A DNA stretch of 64,000 nt, taken from NCBI GenBank assembly GCA_963748985.1, contig CAVVKQ010000001.1, positions 62,001-126,000 of the forward strand, given 5' to 3'. The DNA is from RPQJ01 sp963748985 (GTDB lineage: Bacteria; Pseudomonadota; Gammaproteobacteria; Steroidobacterales; Steroidobacteraceae). Both the position numbers and the translations under genes were made by a program. The notes below the pieces were generated by a model. That model worked only from the letters and a program-made list of their open reading frames with translations, made no database searches and was not told the DNA's origin. Shown piece after piece: positions 25,357 through 32,655 of the stretch (position 1 is its first letter; every line of letters begins with the position of its first letter).

Positions 25357-25893
25357 ATGGCAATCGCATCTCCGAGCGCAGGCTGGTGGAAAGAGCCCAT
25401 TCACAAGGTCGAGCTGATCTGGATCATCGTCGCGTTCCTGTGGGGAATCGCGATGTTCTTCATGATGATCTACTGGCACGGTGTCGGCAGCCAGAATCTC
25501 TCGAACGAAGCGTACCGGACGACGCCGGCCGACTTCGCGGCCAAGGTCGACAAGATGACCGAGGCGTACACGGTGCGGCAGGAAGGCGCTTTCCCGGTAG
25601 TGCGTCCCCCGCCCGGCAGCGACGTCTACATGATGGGCCGCGTCTACATGTGGTGGCCAATGCTCGAACTCGTGAAGGGCGAGACCTATCGCCTGCACCT
25701 GTCGTCCATTGACCTGCAGCACGGCTTCTCCCTGCAGCCGGTCAACATCAATCTCCAGGTGCACCCGGGATACGAGATGGTAGTGACGATGACCCCGAAC
25801 CAGACGGGCCAGTTCGGCATCGTCTGCAACGAGTACTGCGGCTTCGGACATCACACGATGACCGGCCGCATCTACGTCGTCGACAACAAATAA
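25357..25893 (+). CDS. Heme-copper oxidase superfamily subunit II with CuA centre (NorS-like/ba3-type)
   Basis: 178 residues with one N-terminal membrane helix (VELIWIIVAFLWGIAMFFMM) and a cupredoxin domain facing the periplasm. The CuA ligands are visible: H122 in DLQHGFSL and C157-x3-C161-x3-H165-x2-M168 in CNEYCGFGHHTM, plus the carbonyl Glu of CNEYC. The short, single-helix form is typical of the B-type (ba3) lineage. It accepts electrons from cytochrome c or a cupredoxin and passes them to subunit I. It is followed by subunit I after 10 bp. Confidence 0.92.
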   Translation: MAIASPSAGWWKEPIHKVELIWIIVAFLWGIAMFFMMIYWHGVGSQNLSNEAYRTTPADFAAKVDKMTEAYTVRQEGAFPVVRPPPGSDVYMMGRVYMWWPMLELVKGETYRLHLSSIDLQHGFSLQPVNINLQVHPGYEMVVTMTPNQTGQFGIVCNEYCGFGHHTMTGRIYVVDNK

Positions 25894-25903
25894 GGGGCCC
25901 GTC

Positions 25904-27604
25904 ATGACAGCTGCAACCAGCTTTCGCACCTGCCCGACGACCGGCCTGAAGGTCGACCGGTCCGCGGAAAATCTGATCAAGGCGAACGCCGTCGTGGCCG
26001 TGGTGTTCCTGCTCATCGGCGGCCTGTTCGGACTTTCGATCGCGCTCACCCGCTGGCCCGCCGTGCACCTGCTCCCGGCCGACTGGTTTTACCTCGCGCT
26101 GACGGCACACGGCTTTGACGTCCTGCTGGCCTGGATCATTTTCTTCGAGATGGCGGTGCTGTATTTCGCATCCGCGATACTGCTCAATTCGCGGCTTGCT
26201 GCGCCCCGCTGGGGTTGGGCCCAGTTCTGGCTCATGCTGGTCGGCGCGCTGATGACCAACGTCGCAGTGCTGCAGGGCAACTCGTCCGTGATGTTCACGT
26301 CCTATCCGCCCCTGGTGGCGGCCCCGCACTTCTACCTTGGGCTGGTGCTGTTTGCCGTAGGCGCGCTGATTGGTTGTGCTGTGTTCTTCGGCACGCTGGT
26401 GGTCGCCAAGGACGAGAAGACCTACGAGGGCTCGGTACCCCTGGTCACCTTCGGCGCGATCACCGCGGCGATCATCGCCGTCTTCACGCTGGCCTGCGGC
26501 GCGATCATCCTCATCCCGACTTTCCTGTGGTCGGTCGGCATCATCAGCGGCGTCGATCCGTTGATGTACAAGCTGGTCTGGTGGGGCATGGGCCATTCAT
26601 CGCAGCAGATCAACGTCTCCGCGCACGTCGCCGTCTGGTATGCCATCGGAGCCATGGTGCTCGGCGCCAAGCCGATCTCCGAGAAAGTCAGCCGCATGGC
26701 TTTCCTGATGTACATCCTGTTCCTGCAGCTTGCGAGCGCGCATCACATGCTGGTCGAGCCCGGCGTGAGTTCGAGCTGGAAGATCTTCAATACCAGCTAC
26801 GCGATGTATCTCGCGGTCCTCGGCAGCATGATTCACGGCATGACCGTGCCGGGCGCGATCGAAGCCGCGCAGCGCGCCAAGGGTTACAACAAGGGTCTGT
26901 TCGAGTGGCTGCGCAAGGCGCCCTGGGGCAACCCGGCTTTTGCCGGCATGTTCCTGTCGCTGGTCATGTTCGGCTTCCTCGGCGGCATCTCCGGTGTCGT
27001 GATGGGCACGGAACAGATCAACCTGATCATGCACAACACGCTGTATGTGCCAGGGCACTTTCATGCGACCGTAGTCGCCGGCACCACACTGGCGTTCATG
27101 GCGATCACCTATCTCCTCGTGCCGCTGATCTTCCGCCGGGAGGTCATGTTCAAGAAGGTCGCCCAGTGGCAGCCCTACGTGTTCGGGCTGGGCATCGCCG
27201 GGATCTCGCTGTTCATGATGGGTGCCGGAACCCTCGGGGTGCCCCGCAGGCACTGGGACATCACTTTTGCGGATGCGCTCTCCCAGTTCCAGTTCTCACC
27301 GGCAGCGTTCCTGATGCTGGCCCTCAACGGGCTGTCGGCAATCATGGCCGCGATCGGCGGTGCAATGTACATCGTCGTCGTCGTCTGCTCGGTCTTCCTC
27401 GGCCGCAAGATCGGCGACAACGAAGTGGTGCAGCTCGGGCCGGTCTCCGGCGCGGCATCGGCGGCGGCAGTGGCTCGTTACGGCAACGAGGGAACGCTGA
27501 AGATCCCCGGCACGGTCGTGCTGGTCGGCGTGTTCTTCGTCTCATTCGTCCTGTACTACTTCGTGAACTGGAAGTACCTTGCCGAGGTCTGGCCGCTGAA
27601 GTAG
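25904..27604 (+). CDS. Heme-copper oxidase superfamily subunit I lacking the active-site Tyr; probable sNOR-type nitric oxide reductase (usually labelled cytochrome c oxidase subunit I)
   Basis: 566 residues, about 13 membrane helices. Metal ligands by position: low-spin heme H69 (TAHGF) and H387; high-spin heme H385 (YVPGHFHATV); CuB H231, H280 and H281 (GHSSQQINV; ASAHHMLVEPG). In O2-reducing A and B types the residue four after the first CuB His is the crosslinked Tyr (GHPxVY); here it is Q235. The C-type (cbb3) Tyr six residues before the HH pair is also absent (Leu). Loss of this Tyr is the hallmark of NO reductases of the superfamily. Order with the CuA gene and a SenC gene matches norSY-senC of nitrifiers, described as sNOR. 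An atypical O2 reductase remains possible. Confidence 0.88.
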   Translation: MTAATSFRTCPTTGLKVDRSAENLIKANAVVAVVFLLIGGLFGLSIALTRWPAVHLLPADWFYLALTAHGFDVLLAWIIFFEMAVLYFASAILLNSRLAAPRWGWAQFWLMLVGALMTNVAVLQGNSSVMFTSYPPLVAAPHFYLGLVLFAVGALIGCAVFFGTLVVAKDEKTYEGSVPLVTFGAITAAIIAVFTLACGAIILIPTFLWSVGIISGVDPLMYKLVWWGMGHSSQQINVSAHVAVWYAIGAMVLGAKPISEKVSRMAFLMYILFLQLASAHHMLVEPGVSSSWKIFNTSYAMYLAVLGSMIHGMTVPGAIEAAQRAKGYNKGLFEWLRKAPWGNPAFAGMFLSLVMFGFLGGISGVVMGTEQINLIMHNTLYVPGHFHATVVAGTTLAFMAITYLLVPLIFRREVMFKKVAQWQPYVFGLGIAGISLFMMGAGTLGVPRRHWDITFADALSQFQFSPAAFLMLALNGLSAIMAAIGGAMYIVVVVCSVFLGRKIGDNEVVQLGPVSGAASAAAVARYGNEGTLKIPGTVVLVGVFFVSFVLYYFVNWKYLAEVWPLK

Positions 27605-27612
27605 GAGCGAAC

Positions 27613-28533
27613 ATGCAGGATGCTGTCGCCCAGAATACGGGTCTTGCCGAGGGGCGGGCTTCCTGGCGGAGCGCGGTCGAGGTCTTCAAGCCGCGCATCG
27701 GGCTCGAGATCATGTTCGCCGGCATCGCGGGTGTAGCGATGTCACAGGGAGGCGGGCTGCCGCTGCTGCAGTTGCTGGTACTGGCGACCGCGGTATTCCT
27801 GGCCGCTGCCAGTGCCGGTGCGCTCAATCACCTGGCCGAGCGCGACCTCGACGCTCGCATGTCCCGCACTCGCGGGCGTCCGTTCGTCACCGGCAAACTC
27901 GCCGGTGGATCGCTCTGGTTCGTGGTGATCGGCTTGCTGCTGACGATTGCCGTCGTGTCGGCCGGCCTGGCGACGAACTGGCTGGCCGCGACGTTCGTGT
28001 TTCTCGGAGCCTTCACCTACGGAGTCGTCTACACCTTGTGGCTGAAGCGGCGGACGTGGCTGAACATCGTCGTGGGTGGCCTGGCCGGTAGTTTCGCCGT
28101 GCTCGCCGGCGCTGCGGCGGTGAACCCGGATCTCGGGCCGGCGGCGTGGACGTTTGCGGTTGTGCTGTTTCTCTGGACTCCGCCGCACTTCTGGAGCCTC
28201 GCCATGTATTACCGCCAGGACTACGCCGATGCGGGCGTACCCATGTTGCCGGTGGTGTTCGGTGACCGGGTCGCGGCCCGTGTGATCCTCGGGCATACGA
28301 TTCCGCTGGTACTCCTGACGCTGTTGCCAGTCGCCTGGGGTGCGGGGGGTTTCTACCTTGCCTGCGCCGCGGCGGGCGGCGCGTATTTCCTCTATCGCAG
28401 CGTCGTCCTCGTCCGCGAGCCGACGCAGAAGAATGCAATCCGCAACTTCCTGGCGTCCCTGCTGCAGTTGACCCTGCTGTTGGTCGGGGCCATCGTCGAT
28501 GGAGCCGTCGCAGGCCGTCTGGTCGCCTACTGA
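27613..28533 (+). CDS. ctaB: Protoheme IX farnesyltransferase (heme O synthase)
   Basis: 306 residues, UbiA fold, about eight to nine membrane helices. ATG 27613 has TAGGAG 8 nt upstream. The prenyl-diphosphate/Mg motif is NHLAERDLDARMSRTRGRP; the second motif region is WTPPHFWSLAMYYRQDYADA. It converts heme B to heme O by adding a farnesyl group. Its place in the operon implies the subunit I high-spin heme is heme O, or heme A if a heme A synthase exists elsewhere. Gap to the next gene is 3 bp. Confidence 0.95.
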   Translation: MQDAVAQNTGLAEGRASWRSAVEVFKPRIGLEIMFAGIAGVAMSQGGGLPLLQLLVLATAVFLAAASAGALNHLAERDLDARMSRTRGRPFVTGKLAGGSLWFVVIGLLLTIAVVSAGLATNWLAATFVFLGAFTYGVVYTLWLKRRTWLNIVVGGLAGSFAVLAGAAAVNPDLGPAAWTFAVVLFLWTPPHFWSLAMYYRQDYADAGVPMLPVVFGDRVAARVILGHTIPLVLLTLLPVAWGAGGFYLACAAAGGAYFLYRSVVLVREPTQKNAIRNFLASLLQLTLLLVGAIVDGAVAGRLVAY

Positions 28534-28536
28534 GCC

Positions 28537-29343
28537 ATGCGCGTGCACCTTCAAAGGCGAACGCTGCAAGGCGGGCTCTTGGTCATTCTCGGGTGCGTGG
28601 CGAGTGCCAGTGTGCCTGCACAGGCTGCAGCCCCTGACAACGACGCCGCGCTGGCGACCAGCCAGGCGGCGATAACCCGGCAACTCGACGACTACCAGTT
28701 CGTCGACCAGCGTGGGCAAGCGTTCCGGCTGTCGGACCTCGGCGGCAAGCCGGTCGTGCTGAGCCTCGTCTACACGAGTTGTTACTACGTCTGCTCGGGC
28801 CTGACCGTGCACCTGGGCGACGTCACCAAAGTGGCACGGAGAGCGCTTGGCCCGGACAGCTTCACCGTGCTGACGGTTGGGTTCGACACGCCAAACGACA
28901 CGCCCGAACGGATGCGGCTGTTTGCGCAGGACCGCGGCGTGGATCTGCAGGGTTGGTATTTCGCCAGCGCCGACGCCGCGACGCTGGAGCGGCTCGCGCG
29001 TGACGTTGGCTTCACTTACCGGCCCTCGCCCAAGGGCTTCGACCACATCACGCAGACCACGATCATCGACCGCGCCGGACGCGTGGTGCTGCAGGTGTAC
29101 GGCCAGGACTTCAACCCTCCGAATCTCGTCGAGCCGCTGAAACGACTCATCCGCGGACAGGAGATCGAGCGAGGGACGCTGGCCGGCATGATTCGCTCGG
29201 TGAAGCTCTTCTGCACGATCTACGATCCCGCCAGCGGCCGCTACCGCTTCGACTACTCGATCGTCGCCGACGCGATCGCGGGCATCCTCGCCCTCGGCAT
29301 GGTGGCCATCGCGATCGCGTTTGCCTGGCGGAACTCGCATTGA
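28537..29343 (+). CDS. SCO1/SenC copper chaperone with C-terminal membrane helix
   Basis: 268 residues. Signal peptide (LQGGLLVILGCVASASVPAQA), thioredoxin-like domain with the copper motif TSCYYVC (CxxxC at about 80-84) and the partner His in KGFDHITQTT. The C-terminal 25 residues form a membrane helix (AIAGILALGMVAIAIAFAW), which is unusual for SCO proteins that are normally anchored at the N-terminus. It loads copper into the CuA centre of subunit II. Position right after ctaB parallels senC in norSY-senC clusters. Confidence 0.9.
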   Translation: MRVHLQRRTLQGGLLVILGCVASASVPAQAAAPDNDAALATSQAAITRQLDDYQFVDQRGQAFRLSDLGGKPVVLSLVYTSCYYVCSGLTVHLGDVTKVARRALGPDSFTVLTVGFDTPNDTPERMRLFAQDRGVDLQGWYFASADAATLERLARDVGFTYRPSPKGFDHITQTTIIDRAGRVVLQVYGQDFNPPNLVEPLKRLIRGQEIERGTLAGMIRSVKLFCTIYDPASGRYRFDYSIVADAIAGILALGMVAIAIAFAWRNSH

Positions 29344-29383
29344 CCGGGCTGGCACCCGCTGCCTGCAGACAGGATCGAACGGC

Positions 29384-31498
29384 GTGAAGTTGCTCAAATC
29401 GGGATTGCGCGCGCTGTTCCTGCGGCTGGAACAAATCTGCGAGATGTTCTTCGGGCCGGGCTTGAACCCGTTGGTGCACCTCGGTTCGCTCGGCTGGTTC
29501 CTGTTCTGGATCGTCACCGTCACCGGCATCTACATCTACGTGTTTTTCGACACGGGCGTGACGCAGGCTTACGCGTCCCTCGAGTACCTCTCGCGCGAGC
29601 AGTGGTACCTCGGCGGAATCATGCGCAGCCTGCATCGCTATGCCTCGGACGCGATGGTCGTGGTCGTGATGCTGCACCTGCTGCGCGAATTCGCGATGGA
29701 TCGCATGCGCGGCAACCGCTGGTTCCCGTGGGTCACTGGAGTGCCGCTGCTGTGGTTCCTGTACGCCTGCGGCATTACCGGCTACTGGCTGGTGTGGGAC
29801 CAGCTGGCCCAATACGTCGCGATCGCCACCACGGAATGGCTCGACAGCATCGGCATTTTTGCCGAACCCATCGCGCGCAACTTCCTCGACAGTTCGCACC
29901 TGGCCGGGCGGTTCTTCACGCTGATGGCCTACATTCACATCGCCGTGCCGCTGTTCATGCTGCTGTTCATGTGGGTGCACATCCAGCGCCACGCCCATGC
30001 CAGGGTGAACCCGCCGCGCCAGCTCGGTGTCGCGGTGCTCGTGGCCCTCGTCGCGCTCTCGCTGGTCGTGCCGGCCATGAGCCAGGCGCCGGCCGACCTG
30101 GATCGCGCCCCATTCGAGGTCGGCCTCGACTGGTTCTACCTTACGGCGTATCCGCTGCTCGACATCGTGAGCGGCCGTACGCTCTGGGCAGCGCTCGTCG
30201 GCGGCAGTGTGTTCCTCACCTTGCTGCCGTGGCTGCCGCCGCTGCGCAAGGCGCCGCCCGCCGTGGTCAACCTCGAGAACTGCAATGGCTGCGGGCGTTG
30301 TTTTGCGGACTGTCCGTTCGGCGCAATCACGATGGTCGGGCGGACCGACGGCGCCGAGTTCGACCAGGAGGCCCGCGTCGACGCCGACCTGTGCATGAGT
30401 TGCGGAATCTGCGTCGGAGCGTGCCCGACTGCCACGCCTTTCCGCCGTGCCAGTGCACTGGTGCCCGGCATCGAACTGCCGGCAGGTCCCATTGCAGGCC
30501 TGCGCGACCGGGTAGTCGCCGCGACGGCGAAGCTGCAGGGTAACGACCGCGTCGTCGTCGTCCGGTGCGCGCACGCCGGCAACCTCGACGCACTGGCGGA
30601 TACGGGTGTCGCAGTCTTGGCCATGCCGTGCGTCGGCATGCTGCCGCCGGCGTTCATCGATCTCGTCATCTCGCGCAAGCACGCCGACGGGGTGCTGATT
30701 GCCGGCTGTGCCGAGGAAGATTGCTACGAAAGGCTCGGTGATCGGTGGACGGAAGAGCGCATCGGCAGCCAGCGGGACCCGTACCTGCGTGAGCGGGTGG
30801 ACCGTGACCGGGTGGCCGTGTCGTGGGCGTCACCCGTGCACCAGCATCGGACTCGGGAGGCCCTGGCCCAATTCCGACAGCACCTGCATGACCTCGCCGC
30901 GTCAGCGCGGCCGGCGCGCACCGGCGTGGCCTGGCGGGCGCGGCTGAAGCAGTTGCCCTTGCCGCTGCGGTTCGCCGGCCAGGTGGCTGTGCTCGGCGCG
31001 GTGGCGGTACTGGTGGGGTGGTTCGCCACGCGACCGACCTACGCCTACCTGAATCGCGATCAAGCATTGCTCAAGCTGAGCTTCAGTCATGCCTCCCGGT
31101 CGCTGAAGGAGTGTCGTCACTACAGCCCCCAGGAACTCGCGAACCTGCCGTTCGCAGAGCGGACAGCCACGACGTGCGAGCGCGGGCGGTGGCCCGTAGA
31201 CCTGGAACTCCTGCTCAATGGGCGGACGATACATCGCGCCACCCACCAGCCGGCAGGCTTGTGGGATGACGGTCCTTCCACGGTCTACGCAAGTTTCCGC
31301 GTGCCTGCCGGCACGCACCAGCTCACGGCGCGCCTCCGCGACAGTGGCCGTGCGACGGGATTCGACTACGACAGTTCGACCACTGTCACGCTCAGCCCCG
31401 GCCAGAATTACGTCATCGACTTTCGCGGTGCGGAAGGAGGCTTTCAGTTCGGCCGCGCGCCAGCTCATGGTCTGGCCACGCAGGAGGCCCCGCCATGA
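29384..31498 (+). CDS. Cytochrome b / di-[4Fe-4S] ferredoxin / MvhD-like fusion redox protein
   Basis: 704 residues from GTG 29384 (AGGATC about 9 nt upstream); an ATG at 29321 would overlap the SCO gene. Domains: N-terminal cytochrome b of the b/b6 type (1-290) with SLHR...MLHLL (H84, H98, 13 between, as in the family) and SSHLAG...YIH (H172, H185). Two [4Fe-4S] motifs: C300-x2-C303-x2-C306-x3-C310-P and C337-x2-C340-x2-C343-x3-C347-P. An MvhD/HdrD-partner-like domain (390-500) with C395, C416, C442 and C447 in MPCVGMLP and ADGVLIAGCAEEDC. Then a membrane helix (530-548) and a periplasmic domain of about 150 residues. Probably it moves electrons between quinone, soluble low-potential carriers and the NO/O2 complex. 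The combination is one I do not know. Confidence 0.85.
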   Translation: MKLLKSGLRALFLRLEQICEMFFGPGLNPLVHLGSLGWFLFWIVTVTGIYIYVFFDTGVTQAYASLEYLSREQWYLGGIMRSLHRYASDAMVVVVMLHLLREFAMDRMRGNRWFPWVTGVPLLWFLYACGITGYWLVWDQLAQYVAIATTEWLDSIGIFAEPIARNFLDSSHLAGRFFTLMAYIHIAVPLFMLLFMWVHIQRHAHARVNPPRQLGVAVLVALVALSLVVPAMSQAPADLDRAPFEVGLDWFYLTAYPLLDIVSGRTLWAALVGGSVFLTLLPWLPPLRKAPPAVVNLENCNGCGRCFADCPFGAITMVGRTDGAEFDQEARVDADLCMSCGICVGACPTATPFRRASALVPGIELPAGPIAGLRDRVVAATAKLQGNDRVVVVRCAHAGNLDALADTGVAVLAMPCVGMLPPAFIDLVISRKHADGVLIAGCAEEDCYERLGDRWTEERIGSQRDPYLRERVDRDRVAVSWASPVHQHRTREALAQFRQHLHDLAASARPARTGVAWRARLKQLPLPLRFAGQVAVLGAVAVLVGWFATRPTYAYLNRDQALLKLSFSHASRSLKECRHYSPQELANLPFAERTATTCERGRWPVDLELLLNGRTIHRATHQPAGLWDDGPSTVYASFRVPAGTHQLTARLRDSGRATGFDYDSSTTVTLSPGQNYVIDFRGAEGGFQFGRAPAHGLATQEAPP

Positions 31499-31890
31499 CC
31501 CTGCTCGAATGGCGTGACGATTTCTGCATCGGCATCGCCGAAGTCGATCATGAGCATCAGGTGTTGATCGGTCTGATCAACGAGGTGCATGCAGCCCTGG
31601 GGGTGGACCGCTCCTCCGAGCGCATCGAAGACTTCCTCGGCGAAATCCACTCGCGTATCTCGGCGCATTTCGCTCTTGAGGAAAAGGACATGCGTGCGCG
31701 CAGGTACCCGGAGTTCGGCCTGCACAAGGCAGACCACGAGCGGTTGCTCGACGACATCCGCGACATCATGGACGATCACACGGTGCGAGGCGTGCTTGAC
31801 GACCAGGCACTCTCGAATCGCCTGGCCACCTGGTTCGGTGACCATTTCAAGACTTACGACGCGCGGCTGCACACTTTCCTGCTCGTCTAG
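31495..31890 (+). CDS. Bacteriohemerythrin
   Basis: 131 residues, four-helix bundle with the diiron ligand set: VDHEHQ, HFALEEKDM (HxxxE), LHKADHERL (HxxxH) and HFKTYD (HxxxxD). It binds O2, and family members also bind NO at the diiron site. It overlaps the fusion gene by 4 bp (ATGA), so it is translated with it. In this operon a role as O2/NO carrier or buffer for the membrane complex is likely. Confidence 0.93.
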   Translation: MTLLEWRDDFCIGIAEVDHEHQVLIGLINEVHAALGVDRSSERIEDFLGEIHSRISAHFALEEKDMRARRYPEFGLHKADHERLLDDIRDIMDDHTVRGVLDDQALSNRLATWFGDHFKTYDARLHTFLLV

Positions 31891-31959
31891 CGCGAGACGT
31901 TACGAGGCCATCATGAGGAATTCCGCCGCCGCAATGCGCGCGAACTCGGCCAGGGTCAG

Positions 31960-32610
31960 TTGCCCGGTCCAACGGCTGTGAACCCCCGGTTGCCCCGCAT
32001 CCTGCTGCTGGCGACGGCGGCGTTCGTCGCCGCGCTGCTCGGCGCGCGAGCACTGATACCCGGCGTCCCCGCGCCGCCCGTGCTCGAACGCGCTGTGTGG
32101 TTGCCCGACGGCTCGCCGCTACCCGAAATTGCGTTTGTAGACGAATCCAGAGCGCCGTTCGATGAGCCGCGCTTGCACGGCCACTGGACATATTTATTTT
32201 TCGGCTTCGCCTCGTGCCCCGACATCTGCCCGACGACGCTGGCCACGCTCGCTGCGGCACGCAAGGCGTTGCGCGACCTGCCGGCCGAGCTGCACCCAGA
32301 CGTGCTGCTCGTGACGGTAGACCCGTCGCAAGACGATGCGACGAGGCTGGCACCGTACGTTCGTCATTTCGATCCCGCTTTCAAGGCGGTTACGGGCGAT
32401 GAGGCCAGTCTTGCCCGATTGGCCGGCGCGCTCGGCGCCGCGTATGCCCGCGTGCCCCTGCCAAGCGGCGGGTACACGCTGGACCACACGGCCAGCCTGT
32501 TCCTGATTGGCCCCAACGGTCGGCTCGTTGCCACATCGGGCGCGCCGCACGACGCGGAGATCATTGCGCGCGACTATCGCGTGCTCGTGGCGCGCGGCAC
32601 TGCGAACTGA
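31960..32610 (+). CDS. Second SCO1/SenC-family protein
   Basis: 216 residues from TTG 31960, which has AGGG 5 nt upstream; GTG 31978 is the alternative and no in-frame ATG exists. An N-terminal membrane anchor (RILLLATAAFVAALLGARAL) precedes a thioredoxin fold with ASCPDIC (CxxxC near 86-90), TVDPSQDDATRLAPYVRHFD and the metal His in TLDHTAS. This is the standard SCO architecture, unlike the C-terminally anchored homologue at 28537-29343. Two SCO proteins in one cluster suggest separate steps of CuA assembly (copper delivery and thiol reduction). Confidence 0.87.
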   Translation: MPGPTAVNPRLPRILLLATAAFVAALLGARALIPGVPAPPVLERAVWLPDGSPLPEIAFVDESRAPFDEPRLHGHWTYLFFGFASCPDICPTTLATLAAARKALRDLPAELHPDVLLVTVDPSQDDATRLAPYVRHFDPAFKAVTGDEASLARLAGALGAAYARVPLPSGGYTLDHTASLFLIGPNGRLVATSGAPHDAEIIARDYRVLVARGTAN

Positions 32611-32655
32611 CCCGCTCAGGCCGCGCATTCCCACGGCTATCCGGTTAGTCTCTTC

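Noticed and set aside
26215..27612. Apparent N-terminal extension of the heme O synthase frame through subunit I
   Set aside because: The upstream part is an off-frame reading of subunit I; the true start is ATG 27613 with TAGGAG before it.
27742..30682. Two long minus-strand frames (595 and 511 codons) opposite the ctaB-SCO-fusion genes
   Set aside because: Antisense to well-supported genes; products rich in Arg, Gln, His and Asp with no recognisable fold.
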